Source: Actinomycetes bacterium
GTDB taxonomy: Bacteria; Actinomycetota; Acidimicrobiia; Acidimicrobiales; Palsa-688
Length of the DNA: 64,000 bases
NCBI GenBank assembly: GCA_021787035.1
Contig: JAJYMM010000236.1
Location: 1 to 64,000, forward strand
Direction: 5' to 3'
Under the pieces are notes generated by a model, which saw nothing but the letters and a program-made list of their open reading frames with translations, ran no database searches and had not been told where the DNA came from. Below, piece after piece: positions 32,449-39,678 of this stretch; the stretch's first letter is position 1, and each line of letters opens with the position of its first letter. The translations under genes were made by a program, and so were the position numbers.

Positions 32449-32820
32449 ATGTTCGCCTACAGCTGGGACGGCAGCGACGACGACTTGAACGACGACATCG
32501 GTGAGGGGCTGGCACCCGACTGGCAGGACGCCGCCTGCCGGGACGGCTCTGGATCGCTCACCGCAGTTTTCTTTTCCGATGAGATTGTGGATATCGAGCT
32601 CGCCAAGGCAATCTGTGCCGGCTGCAACCTGGAGCGCTCTTGCCTCCAGGGCGCTTTGGCAAGGCGAGAACCGGCTGGCGTTTGGGGAGGCCAGCTGTTC
32701 GTCGAGGGCCACGTCGTGGCCTTCAAGCGCAAGCGGGGCCGGCCCCGCAAGTCCCCCGTCGCTACTGCCACGGCGCCTCCGGCTATCGTTCGCTCGCGAC
32801 AAGAGAGGAAGAGCGCTTAA
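32449..32820 (+). CDS. whiB7: WhiB7-type iron-sulfur transcription factor
   Basis: 123 residues. Four cysteines at 30, 56, 59 and 65 hold the [4Fe-4S] cluster; the turn GVWGG is at 77-81; and the C-terminus has an AT-hook, KRKRGRPRK (94-101 region), the mark of WhiB7 among WhiB proteins. WhiB7 binds the primary sigma factor and activates intrinsic antibiotic-resistance genes, including itself, at promoters with an A/T-rich box upstream of -35. Such a box lies at 32038. Expression is probably controlled by the leader and terminator upstream. A Ser/Ala-rich tail after the AT-hook is a small extension. Confidence 0.9.
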   Translation: MFAYSWDGSDDDLNDDIGEGLAPDWQDAACRDGSGSLTAVFFSDEIVDIELAKAICAGCNLERSCLQGALARREPAGVWGGQLFVEGHVVAFKRKRGRPRKSPVATATAPPAIVRSRQERKSA

Positions 32821-32833
32821 GCGCGTCTATGCA

Positions 32834-32870
32834 CCCAGGCGTCGGTTCGCGCTACTATGTGACGCCTGGG
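32834..32870. repeat. 10-bp inverted repeat overlapping the tRNA-Val 5' end
   Basis: CCCAGGCGTC (32834-32843) and GACGCCTGGG (32861-32870) are perfect complements around a 17-base loop that contains TACTAT (32853-32858), a good -10 element for the tRNA. The right arm includes the first three bases of the tRNA. It could terminate whiB7 transcription or form a cruciform at the tRNA promoter. Confidence 0.7.
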
Positions 32871-32943
32871 CGCTTAGCTCAGTTGGAAGAGCGTCGCCCT
32901 TACAAGGCGAAGGTCGCGGGACCGAGGCCCGCAGCGCCCACCA
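32868..32943 (+). tRNA. tRNA-Val(UAC) with an unusual T-loop
   Basis: Acceptor GGGCGCT/AGCGCCC, D-arm GCTC/GAGC, anticodon arm TCGCC-CTTACAA-GGCGA with TAC at 34-36, T-stem GCGGG/CCCGC, discriminator A and encoded CCA. All stems are perfect. The T-loop reads ACCGAGG in place of the near-universal TTCGANN, so T54 and T55 are A and C while C56, G57 and A58 are kept. It follows whiB7 by 47 bp. Confidence 0.9.
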
Positions 32944-32966
32944 CAAAGCCGGCTAAGGCCTGAGAA

Positions 32967-32995
32967 TTGTAATTGCCCGCGCGGTCGAGTAGCCT
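32967..32995 (+). promoter_or_regulatory. candidate lsr2 promoter
   Basis: TTGTAA (32967-32972), a 17-base spacer and TAGCCT (32990-32995) stand 57 bp before the lsr2 start in an A/T-rich patch after the tRNA. Spacing is optimal; the hexamers are moderate matches. Confidence 0.45.
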
Positions 32996-33052
32996 TGCTT
33001 TTGGTGCCCGCGCGCAGGTGTGCGGCAAGAGCAAACCGAAAGGGGTTTAGCA

Positions 33053-33439
33053 GTGGCCCGGATCACGCAAGTCGTCGTTACTTGCGACCTGGAGGATGGC
33101 GATGTAAGCGCCTCTGATTCGATATCGTTCGCCTATGGCGGCAAGACATACACCCTTGACCTTTGTAAGAAGCACCTCGACGAGGTGAAGAACACATTGG
33201 AAGGTTTTGCGAACGCTGGCCACACGGTCGGCCGCGGTGGTCGTAGCCGGCGCCGCGTGGCCGGGGGCGGGAGGAGCAGCCGTTCCACGAGCCCGGCGGC
33301 CGCGGCGCGCGGTGAATCTCAAGCCGAGATCCGCGAATGGGCGCGCGCGCAGGGTTATGCGGTGGGCGACCGAGGTCGTATACCTGGCGAAGTGAGGGCC
33401 GCCTACGACGCGGCACAGAAGGGCGGCCGGCGGCGATAG
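33053..33439 (+). CDS. lsr2: Lsr2 nucleoid-associated protein
   Basis: An H-NS-like silencer of A/T-rich and foreign DNA. 128 residues from GTG 33053 (AAGGGG seven bases upstream). The N-terminal dimerisation half (MARITQVVVTCDLEDGDVSASDSISFAYGGKTYTLDLCKKH) is followed by a basic Gly/Ser linker and the C-terminal DNA-binding helices IREWARAQGYAVGDRGRIPGEVRAAYDAA, with the RGR AT-hook-like core. The Cys-bearing CKKH turn is less common. Its position just after whiB7, another A/T-rich-DNA binder, is notable. Confidence 0.93.
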   Translation: MARITQVVVTCDLEDGDVSASDSISFAYGGKTYTLDLCKKHLDEVKNTLEGFANAGHTVGRGGRSRRRVAGGGRSSRSTSPAAAARGESQAEIREWARAQGYAVGDRGRIPGEVRAAYDAAQKGGRRR

Positions 33440-33441
33440 CA

Positions 33442-33475
33442 GGGTCGAAAGACCCGCTAAGCGGGCCGGAAGGCC
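33442..33475 (+). promoter_or_regulatory. cluster of small GNRA-capped hairpins between lsr2 and pntA
   Basis: GGGTC-GAAA-GACCC (33442-33455) and GGCC-GGAA-GGCC (33464-33475) are two hairpins with GNRA loops. CCCGC-TAA-GCGGG (33453-33465) overlaps both, so it is an alternative fold. No T-tract follows. It may be the end of the lsr2 transcript or a leader element of the pnt operon; I match it to no known riboswitch. Confidence 0.5.
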
Positions 33476-33531
33476 ATAGTGCGTAACGTAGCCCATGATG
33501 TAGGGTCACCCATTGTCAATAGGGAGGCCCC

Positions 33532-34659
33532 GTGAAGCTGGCTGTGCCAAAAGAGACAAGGAGTGGAGAAACTCGTGTCTCGCTCGTCCCTGCGGAACTA
33601 TCTCGTCTTAGTGGCGTCGAGGTCCTGGTACAGCGGGGGGCGGGTGAGGCAGCTCTTTATACCGACGCCGAGTACGAGGCATCAGGGGCGACCCTTATAA
33701 GCGCGACCGACGAGCTCTATGGGTCGGCCGACTTGGTCGCCAAGGTCCAGCCGCCTACCTTGGAAGAGGTCGAGCTGTTCCCTGAGGGGTCGTCGTTGCT
33801 CTCTTTCCTTGCGCCGGGCACCTTTTTGGACGTGGTGGCGGCGCTAGCAAGGCGCAAGGTCACTTCTTATAGCTTCGAGCTCGTGCCTCGGACCAGTAGG
33901 GCGCAGCCGATGGATGCCCTTTCTTCGCAGGCCACGGTGGCCGGTTATCGTGCGGCATTACTTGGCGCCACTCAGTTGGTCAAGTTTTTCCCGCTCCTCA
34001 TGACGGCCGCGGGCACGGTGCCCCCGGCGCGCTGCCTGGTCATGGGGGCGGGCGTTGCGGGGCTCCAGGCCATCGCCACGGCTCGCCGGCTAGGTGCAGT
34101 AGTGAGTGCCTACGACGTGCGTAGCGCTGCAAAAGAAGAAGTAAAGAGCGTGGGCGCGACCTTCTTGGAGCTCGCGCTGGAGGCCCAAGAGGGCCAAGGC
34201 GGTTATGCGGCTGCTCAATCGGAGGATTTCCAAGCGCGCCAGCAAGAAATGATCGCCACTCACGTGGCTGCCTCGGATGTCGTTATCACTACCGCCGCAA
34301 TACCGGGTCGGAGGGCTCCCGTCCTCGTCACCAAGGCGATGGTTGAGGCAATGAAGCCGGGTTCGGTGGTCGTGGACCTTGCAGCCAGGACAGGTGGCAA
34401 TTGCGAGCTCACCGTCGATGGCGAATTGGTCGACCACGGCGGGGTGCGGGTGATCGGTGCAGGCGACCTCGCGACGTCTTTGCCCGCGCACGCGAGCCTC
34501 CTCTACGCGAGGAACGTGAGCTCTTTGGTGGGGCTGCTCGTAAAGGAGGGCCGGCTGGCGCCGGACTTCTCGGACGAGATAGTTGACAAGAGCCTCGTCA
34601 CAGTCGCAGGCGCGGTCCACCATGAGCCCACCCGAGCTGCCCTGGAGGCCGAGCAGTGA
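33532..34659 (+). CDS. pntAA: NAD(P) transhydrogenase subunit alpha part 1
   Basis: 375 residues, the soluble NAD(H)-binding domain I of proton-translocating transhydrogenase. It starts MKLAVPKET with the family pattern RVSLVPAEL, has the Rossmann motif MGAGVAGLQAIATARRLGA, and includes DVRSAAKEEVKSVGA and a mobile-loop region (VTTAAIPGRRAPVLVTKAMVEAMKPGSVVVDLA-like). GTG 33532 has GGGAGG nearby. The stop overlaps the start of pntAB by 4 bp. The enzyme uses the proton gradient to make NADPH from NADH. Confidence 0.93.
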   Translation: MKLAVPKETRSGETRVSLVPAELSRLSGVEVLVQRGAGEAALYTDAEYEASGATLISATDELYGSADLVAKVQPPTLEEVELFPEGSSLLSFLAPGTFLDVVAALARRKVTSYSFELVPRTSRAQPMDALSSQATVAGYRAALLGATQLVKFFPLLMTAAGTVPPARCLVMGAGVAGLQAIATARRLGAVVSAYDVRSAAKEEVKSVGATFLELALEAQEGQGGYAAAQSEDFQARQQEMIATHVAASDVVITTAAIPGRRAPVLVTKAMVEAMKPGSVVVDLAARTGGNCELTVDGELVDHGGVRVIGAGDLATSLPAHASLLYARNVSSLVGLLVKEGRLAPDFSDEIVDKSLVTVAGAVHHEPTRAALEAEQ

Positions 34660-35090
34660 TCAACGACTCCGTTACGCTAGTGGTCATCTTCGTCTTGGCC
34701 GGCTTTGTCGGTTATGAGGTCATCTCGAAGGTGCCTTCGATCCTGCACACGCCGCTCATGTCTGGGAGCAATGCGATTCACGGGATCATCCTCGCTGGTG
34801 CCATGGTCGTCGCCGGTTATGCACACGGGACGCTCCAAACGGCGCTAGCCGCGGTGGCCGTCTTCCTTGCCACTGGCAATATCGTCGGGGGCGCCGTCGT
34901 GACCGACCGCATGCTCGGCATGTTCAAGGGCCGCCAGCCTGGCAGGCCTGGTGGTGGCGAGGCCAAACAACCAGATGCCAAAGAGGTGGGGGCAGGAGGG
35001 CCTGGCAGCGGGCATGCGGTGGCAGGAAAGCCCGTGTCGGAAAAAATCGGGGCTGAAAACTCCGGCGGGGCAGGAGCCGCGAGCAAATGA
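34656..35090 (+). CDS. pntAB: NAD(P) transhydrogenase subunit alpha part 2 (membrane)
   Basis: 144 residues from a GTG overlapping the pntAA stop. Three membrane helices carry the PntA C-terminal pattern (VGYEVISKVPSILHTPLMSGSNAIHGIILAGA, TGNIVGGAVVTDRMLGMF). After the membrane part a 50-residue Gly/Ala/Lys-rich hydrophilic tail is longer than usual for this subunit. It overlaps the pntB start by four bases, so the three genes form a tightly coupled operon. Confidence 0.92.
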   Translation: MINDSVTLVVIFVLAGFVGYEVISKVPSILHTPLMSGSNAIHGIILAGAMVVAGYAHGTLQTALAAVAVFLATGNIVGGAVVTDRMLGMFKGRQPGRPGGGEAKQPDAKEVGAGGPGSGHAVAGKPVSEKIGAENSGGAGAASK

Positions 35091-36493
35091 GCGCCTACCT
35101 GGCAGTGGCCGTCTCCCCGCATACTTTCACATGGCTGTACCTCCTGGCCGCAGTGCTCTTTATTCTCGCCCTGAAGGCGCTCTCCTCGCCCAAGCATGCG
35201 CGCTACGGCATGTGGATAGGTATCGCCGGCATGGTGATAGCTGCGGCGATTACGTGGGTGGCCCAAAGGGCTAGCCACGACTGGGTCATCGCAGTGGCTT
35301 TCGTGGCGGGGGCAGCCATCGCCGTGCCCTCAGCCAGGTTTATACAGATGACGGCTATCCCCCAGATGGTCGCGATCTTCAACGGCGTGGGTGGTGGTGC
35401 TGCCGCGACCGTGACCACGGTCGAGTTCTTGCACGACTCCGCGTTGGGGATCGGGCCGTCGCAGGCCGTCGAGGTGATATTCGGCGTAGCGATCGGGTGT
35501 ATCTCGTTCTCAGGGAGCATGTTCGCATTCGCGAAGTTGCAGGGCATAATGACGGGCACCCCGGTCACCTACAAGGGCCAGCAATTGGTAAATGGCGTGG
35601 TCCTCGTGATCGTTGTTGGCGCAGCCGTCGCGACCGTCGCCGACCCGCGCGACCTCTGGCTACTTTTGACCGCGCTCGCTGCCCTGGCCGTGGGGGTCGG
35701 CATCGTACTCCCGATCGGCGGGGCGGACACGCCGGTATTGATCTCGCTCTTGAACGCCTTTACCGGTCTAGCAGTCGCTGCCGACGGGTTCGCGCTCAAC
35801 AACATCGTCCTCATCGTCGCTGGGACCCTCGTCGGAGCTTCGGGGAGCCTGCTCACCAAGTTGATGAGTGACGCGATGGGCCGCTCCCTGCCAAACATCC
35901 TGTTCGCCGCCGTAGGCTCGGTGCAGACGGCCGGTGCGGCAGGCTCTGGTGGCGGTGACCGCAGCTACCGCTCTGGTGACGCGGCCGACATCGCTACGTT
36001 GCTCGCTTACTCGCGCCGGGTGATGATGGTGCCGGGCTATGGCCTCGCGGTGGCCCAGGCCCAGCAGACCATCGTTGAGCTGGCCAAGGCGCTCGAGGCG
36101 CGCGGCGTTAGGGTGACCTATGGCATCCATCCGGTCGCGGGCCGGATGCCTGGTCACATGAACGTGCTGCTTGCGGAGGCGAACGTCCCTTACGAAGAGC
36201 TAGAGGAGATGGACCAGGCCAACGGCGAGCTGCCTACCACGGATGTAGCCCTGGTCGTCGGGGCCAACGACGTGGTCAACCCAGCGGCGAGGGATGCTCC
36301 CTCGAGCCCCATATACGGGATGCCCATCTTGGACGTCGACCGGGCCGAGCACGTGGTCTTTTTGAAGCGGAGCATGCGCGCCGGGTTCTCCGGGGTCGAG
36401 AACGACCTGTTCTACGACCCGAAGACGATCATGCTTTTCGGCGACGCCAAGGACTCGCTGGCCAAGCTGGTAGCCGCCGTGAAGGCCGCCTGA
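35087..36493 (+). CDS. pntB: NAD(P) transhydrogenase subunit beta
   Basis: 468 residues: a membrane domain of about nine helices with proton-path residues, followed by the NADP(H)-binding domain III, whose motif GYGLAVAQAQQTIVELAKALEARGVRVTYGIHPVAGRMPGHMNVLLAEANVPYEELEEMDQ is intact. ATG 35087 overlaps pntAB. Together with pntAA and pntAB this gives the split three-gene form of the enzyme common in actinobacteria and alphaproteobacteria. Confidence 0.94.
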   Translation: MSAYLAVAVSPHTFTWLYLLAAVLFILALKALSSPKHARYGMWIGIAGMVIAAAITWVAQRASHDWVIAVAFVAGAAIAVPSARFIQMTAIPQMVAIFNGVGGGAAATVTTVEFLHDSALGIGPSQAVEVIFGVAIGCISFSGSMFAFAKLQGIMTGTPVTYKGQQLVNGVVLVIVVGAAVATVADPRDLWLLLTALAALAVGVGIVLPIGGADTPVLISLLNAFTGLAVAADGFALNNIVLIVAGTLVGASGSLLTKLMSDAMGRSLPNILFAAVGSVQTAGAAGSGGGDRSYRSGDAADIATLLAYSRRVMMVPGYGLAVAQAQQTIVELAKALEARGVRVTYGIHPVAGRMPGHMNVLLAEANVPYEELEEMDQANGELPTTDVALVVGANDVVNPAARDAPSSPIYGMPILDVDRAEHVVFLKRSMRAGFSGVENDLFYDPKTIMLFGDAKDSLAKLVAAVKAA

Positions 36494-36558
36494 ACCTTCG
36501 ACCTGGTCGATGCCCCGCGCGTCGGGGTCTCCAAGGGTCGGCCTAAGATGGGCCCAAG

Positions 36559-37014
36559 ATGCGTGAGCGCTGGTTCTCCCGCCGGGCGTTTTTCCTGCAC
36601 TTCCTGCTGGTGACTGTCGTACCGGGGTGCTTGTTTGCCGGTTGGTGGCAGGTGCACCGCGCCCTCTCGGGCAACCTGCTCTCCTACCTCTACTCCGTCG
36701 AGTGGCCCTTCTTCGCCGTGCTCGGGCTGGTCGCGTGGTGGCAGCTCGTCCACGACGGGCAAGCCGGGCACTTGCTTGATCACGATCACCCAGCCAAGGA
36801 GCGCAAGTCATGGCTCTATCACCAGGACAACTCCGAGGGCCCGCAGGTGGCCTGGGACCGGGCGCTCGAGAGCCCTGAGCTCGTCGCGTACAACGGCTAC
36901 CTCCAGTCGCTTGCCGGGGGTAAAGCCAAGAAGACCTGGGCCAACCCGCGAGGGCTACCCTCAGAGGTGCAGCCTGAGCTGCCTGGTGCCGGCGGTGGGA
37001 CGGCACTGTCTTGA
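36559..37014 (+). CDS. small membrane protein with GWWQ motif, oxidase-assembly neighbourhood
   Basis: 151 residues with two membrane helices at the N-terminus (FFLHFLLVTVVPGCLFAGWWQVHRALSGNLLSYLYSVEWPFFAVLGLVAWWQLVHD) and a hydrophilic tail. I recall a similar GWWQ..RA.SGN pattern from uncharacterised actinobacterial proteins near SURF1 or DUF3817 genes; it also resembles the N-terminal part of SURF1. The stop overlaps the next start in a TTGA arrangement. A role in cytochrome oxidase assembly is inferred from the cluster only. Confidence 0.6.
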   Translation: MRERWFSRRAFFLHFLLVTVVPGCLFAGWWQVHRALSGNLLSYLYSVEWPFFAVLGLVAWWQLVHDGQAGHLLDHDHPAKERKSWLYHQDNSEGPQVAWDRALESPELVAYNGYLQSLAGGKAKKTWANPRGLPSEVQPELPGAGGGTALS

Positions 37015-37598
37015 CCGAACAGGCTGCTACTGGGCCGGTTGTCACCGGGCAGGGCCAGCGTGCCCCCCTCGGAGGGCTGGAGGGCGCCTTGAAGCGCTAC
37101 CGCGTGATGGTGTTGATCGTGGGCACAGGGCTCGCCGTCTTGTGCTTCGTCGGCATACCGCTCCAGTTGATCGGCCACAACAAGTGGCCTTGGACCGCGG
37201 TGGTCGAGATCGTGGGTGTCGCGCACGGCATCTTTTACATGATCTACCTAATCACATGCCTGGATCTCGCCAGCCGGGCGCGCTTCAGAGTCGAGCAGTT
37301 GCTTGGCATGGTCTGCTCGGGCTTCCTGCCGTTGCTTGCTTTCTACATGGAGCGCAGGGTCGTGAGGCGGGTTGCGGCACAGCTCGCGCTCGGGCCAGAC
37401 GCTCCGCCTGCGCCGGCGGCGGTCCTCTGGGCTCTGCTCACGGGCCGGCGTCGGCACGCGAACCCATCCAACGGACCGGCACCGGCTGCAAGAGAGCGCG
37501 GCGCGGTTGACGGTGCCCGTGTGGCCGCGAAGCTTCGGTTGCCGCCGACGCCTCAGGCGAGCCTGAGGAGCACTGAGGGCACTCCGAAAGATGCCTGA
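37011..37598 (+). CDS. DUF3817 integral membrane protein
   Basis: 195 residues starting at TTG 37011, which overlaps the previous stop. Three membrane helices with the DUF3817 pattern: RYRVMVLIVGTGLAVLCFVGIPLQ, the VEIVGVAHGIFYMIYL helix with a conserved His, and LGMVCSGFLPLLAFYMERRV. The C-terminal 60 residues are a basic Ala/Pro/Arg-rich tail. The family is actinobacterial and uncharacterised. The stop overlaps the start of the CtaG-like gene by 8 bp. Confidence 0.85.
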   Translation: MTEQAATGPVVTGQGQRAPLGGLEGALKRYRVMVLIVGTGLAVLCFVGIPLQLIGHNKWPWTAVVEIVGVAHGIFYMIYLITCLDLASRARFRVEQLLGMVCSGFLPLLAFYMERRVVRRVAAQLALGPDAPPAPAAVLWALLTGRRRHANPSNGPAPAARERGAVDGARVAAKLRLPPTPQASLRSTEGTPKDA

Positions 37599-38505
37599 GC
37601 CCAAGTCGCCCGACCCGAAGACGATCGTCTTGCTCTTCCACTGGCAAGCGGGCTGGGTTGGCCTTTTGGCCGTGGCTCTCTCCTTGGCATCGCTAGCGTG
37701 GTATGCGACGGCCGTCCGCAGGTTGGCGTTTGCCCGCGAGGCAGGCGCGGCAACGACGAGGAAATGGTCTCCCTACACGACCGCCTCGTTCGTGGTTGGC
37801 GTGCTCGTCCTGGCATATGTATTTGACGGCGGGATCAATCACTACCAGAGGGACAACTTCACCACCCACACGGTCCAGCTCCTTCTCCTCGTCTATGTCG
37901 TCCCGCCGCTCTTGGCTGCCGGTTCGCCTTTGCGGCTCGTGCTCCTGACTAGTAGGGGAGTTGCTGGTCGAGGTCTTGTCCGCTTCCTGCACAGCAGGTC
38001 GGCGAGGTTGGTCCTACACCCCGCGACGGGTTTTGTGTGCACGTTCGCCACGCTGTACGTGTACCTGCTCACGCCGATCTACGCAACGTCGGAGCACCAT
38101 CCGGTCCTCTTGGCCTACGCCCAACTGCAGCTATTGGTCTCGAGCGGTTTCATGTGGTGGGCGATCGTCGGCCGCGACGCCCTGCCTCGAGCCATCGGGT
38201 TCGGATGGCGCTTCGCGCTCGTGTTCGCCTCCGTGCCCTTCATTGGTTTCCTTGGCGTGGACATTGCCGCGGCCTCATCCCCGCTCTACCCGGGTGGTAA
38301 CACCCTCGCCGATACCCACCAGGGCGCCAACGTCCTCTGGGCCCTCGGCGTCCTTTTCGTCGTGAGCGCGCTCACCTACCTCTTCATTGAGTGGGCGCGT
38401 GAGGAGCAGCGCCGAGCCGACCGGGCCGACCGCCAGCTTGATGCCGCGCTAGTCGCCGCACGGTCCGTTTCCCCGCCGCCAGGACCGTCTCCCGGGGGCG
38501 TTTGA
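37591..38505 (+). CDS. CtaG/caa3-type cytochrome oxidase assembly-like membrane protein
   Basis: 304 residues with about seven membrane helices. Conserved polar residues in helices fit the CtaG_Bacsu-like family: DGGINHYQRDNFTTHTVQLLLLVYVVPPLLAAGSPLRL, TPIYATSEHHPVLLAYAQLQLLVSSGFMWW and ADTHQGANVLW. The family is linked to maturation of caa3 oxidase or copper delivery in Bacillus. The overlapping gene order with the two membrane genes before it suggests one assembly unit. No oxidase subunit genes lie in the window. Confidence 0.83.
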   Translation: MPEPKSPDPKTIVLLFHWQAGWVGLLAVALSLASLAWYATAVRRLAFAREAGAATTRKWSPYTTASFVVGVLVLAYVFDGGINHYQRDNFTTHTVQLLLLVYVVPPLLAAGSPLRLVLLTSRGVAGRGLVRFLHSRSARLVLHPATGFVCTFATLYVYLLTPIYATSEHHPVLLAYAQLQLLVSSGFMWWAIVGRDALPRAIGFGWRFALVFASVPFIGFLGVDIAAASSPLYPGGNTLADTHQGANVLWALGVLFVVSALTYLFIEWAREEQRRADRADRQLDAALVAARSVSPPPGPSPGGV

Positions 38506-38526
38506 GGCGTCTCTCTCGTCCCATGG

Positions 38527-39495
38527 CTACCCCGTGACCGCGGGCCAGGGTCGCATAGAAGCGGCAAGGTCGAGGGCCGCCAGCTCGCCCCGCGGGGCGC
38601 TCACCTGATAGATGTCTGCCCCTAGGTACCAAATGACGGCCGAGGTGGTGGCAGTGCCCGCCTGAGGGCTACCCGGCACCGTTATCGCGACGACGCCCCG
38701 GTTCGCCTTGGGAAGGCTGTGGGCGGCAAGCCAGCCGGCAAGCATCGCAGCCTGCGCGGACGGGACGGCCGTCCCCCCCTCGTCGAGCACCTGCACCTTC
38801 CAGCTGCCCACGTCCCAGACGACGGCTGGCCCCTGTGCCGTCGAGCACGTGGTGGCCGTCGTGCTCGCCGTGCCAGTCAGTCTCACGGGCTGCTCGTGCC
38901 CATCACAGTTGCTCAGCGCCGACTGAAGGTAGGTAGCGGCAGCGCCGCCGGAGGCGACTGGGGTAGTCGAGAACGTGCCGAGGTCGGAGCTCGGGTTCGC
39001 GGCGGCGGGCCCGAGGTCAGGGCTGTTCACCGGCTCGGGGCTGGCCGTCGCGATGAGGGTCACCGAATAGCTCCCGTCGAGGCTCTTGTTGGCCTCGGCC
39101 GAGACGGAGAGCTTCGTTGGGGGGAGCGTCTTTGGCGCTTCCATGCCTGAGGCGGGCGGTTGGAGTACCTGCATCGCCTGGTTCACGATTGTGGGGAAGC
39201 CCGACGACGCAGAGCGAGCGGGCGCTGTTGTGGTCGTGGTCGTGGTGGTGGCGGTCGTGCTCGTGGCGGCAGTAGTGGTCGTGGTTGCCCTTGTGGTCGT
39301 GGTGGCTGCCGTCGTCGGCGTGGTGGTGCCAGTTGTCCGCGCAGCAGGCGCGCTGCCAGTGGGAGGGGCGGTGGTCGAGCTCGCTGCTGCCTCTGGTGGA
39401 TGGCTCCCTCCACCGCAAGCGGCCAAGGTCGCCGAGAGCGCAGCAGCCAGAGCGGCTACCGGCAGAGCTCGTCGCAGGCGTCCCACGCAGCCCAT
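38527..39495 (-). CDS. lipoprotein with Thr-rich linker, unknown function
   Basis: 322 residues with signal peptide and lipobox TLAACGGG, then about 60 residues of nearly pure Thr/Ala (TTTT runs) acting as a wall-spanning linker, then a globular domain of about 220 residues (FPTIVNQAMQVLQPPASG ... VVWDVGSWKVQVLDEGG). Two cysteines (SNCDGHE and TTCSTAQG) may form a disulfide. I do not recognise the domain. The Thr codons form a trinucleotide-like DNA repeat at about 39225-39330. Confidence 0.75.
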   Translation of the reverse strand: MGCVGRLRRALPVAALAAALSATLAACGGGSHPPEAAASSTTAPPTGSAPAARTTGTTTPTTAATTTTRATTTTTAATSTTATTTTTTTTAPARSASSGFPTIVNQAMQVLQPPASGMEAPKTLPPTKLSVSAEANKSLDGSYSVTLIATASPEPVNSPDLGPAAANPSSDLGTFSTTPVASGGAAATYLQSALSNCDGHEQPVRLTGTASTTATTCSTAQGPAVVWDVGSWKVQVLDEGGTAVPSAQAAMLAGWLAAHSLPKANRGVVAITVPGSPQAGTATTSAVIWYLGADIYQVSAPRGELAALDLAASMRPWPAVTG

Positions 39496-39644
39496 TAGAC
39501 CAGCCCTGAGGTGTTCGCGGCCAGGGAGGCCGTGCCAGGCTTGGCGCGAGGCGACCTTGCCCGGCTCTTCAAGGCGCGCTCGCGAGCAAGCGTCCCATGC
39601 GTTGCCACCGGTCGGAGAGCCCTTGGAGGAAGTGACGGCCGGGG

Positions 39645-39678
39645 GCCTCGCCTCAGCAGGAGCCTCGCCTCAGCAGGA
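39645..39678. repeat. 17-bp direct repeat over a stop codon
   Basis: Two perfect copies of GCCTCGCCTCAGCAGGA, at 39645-39661 and 39662-39678. The right copy contains the TGA stop and last codons of the minus-strand gene ending at 39670, so the stop region has been duplicated just downstream of itself. Confidence 0.9.
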
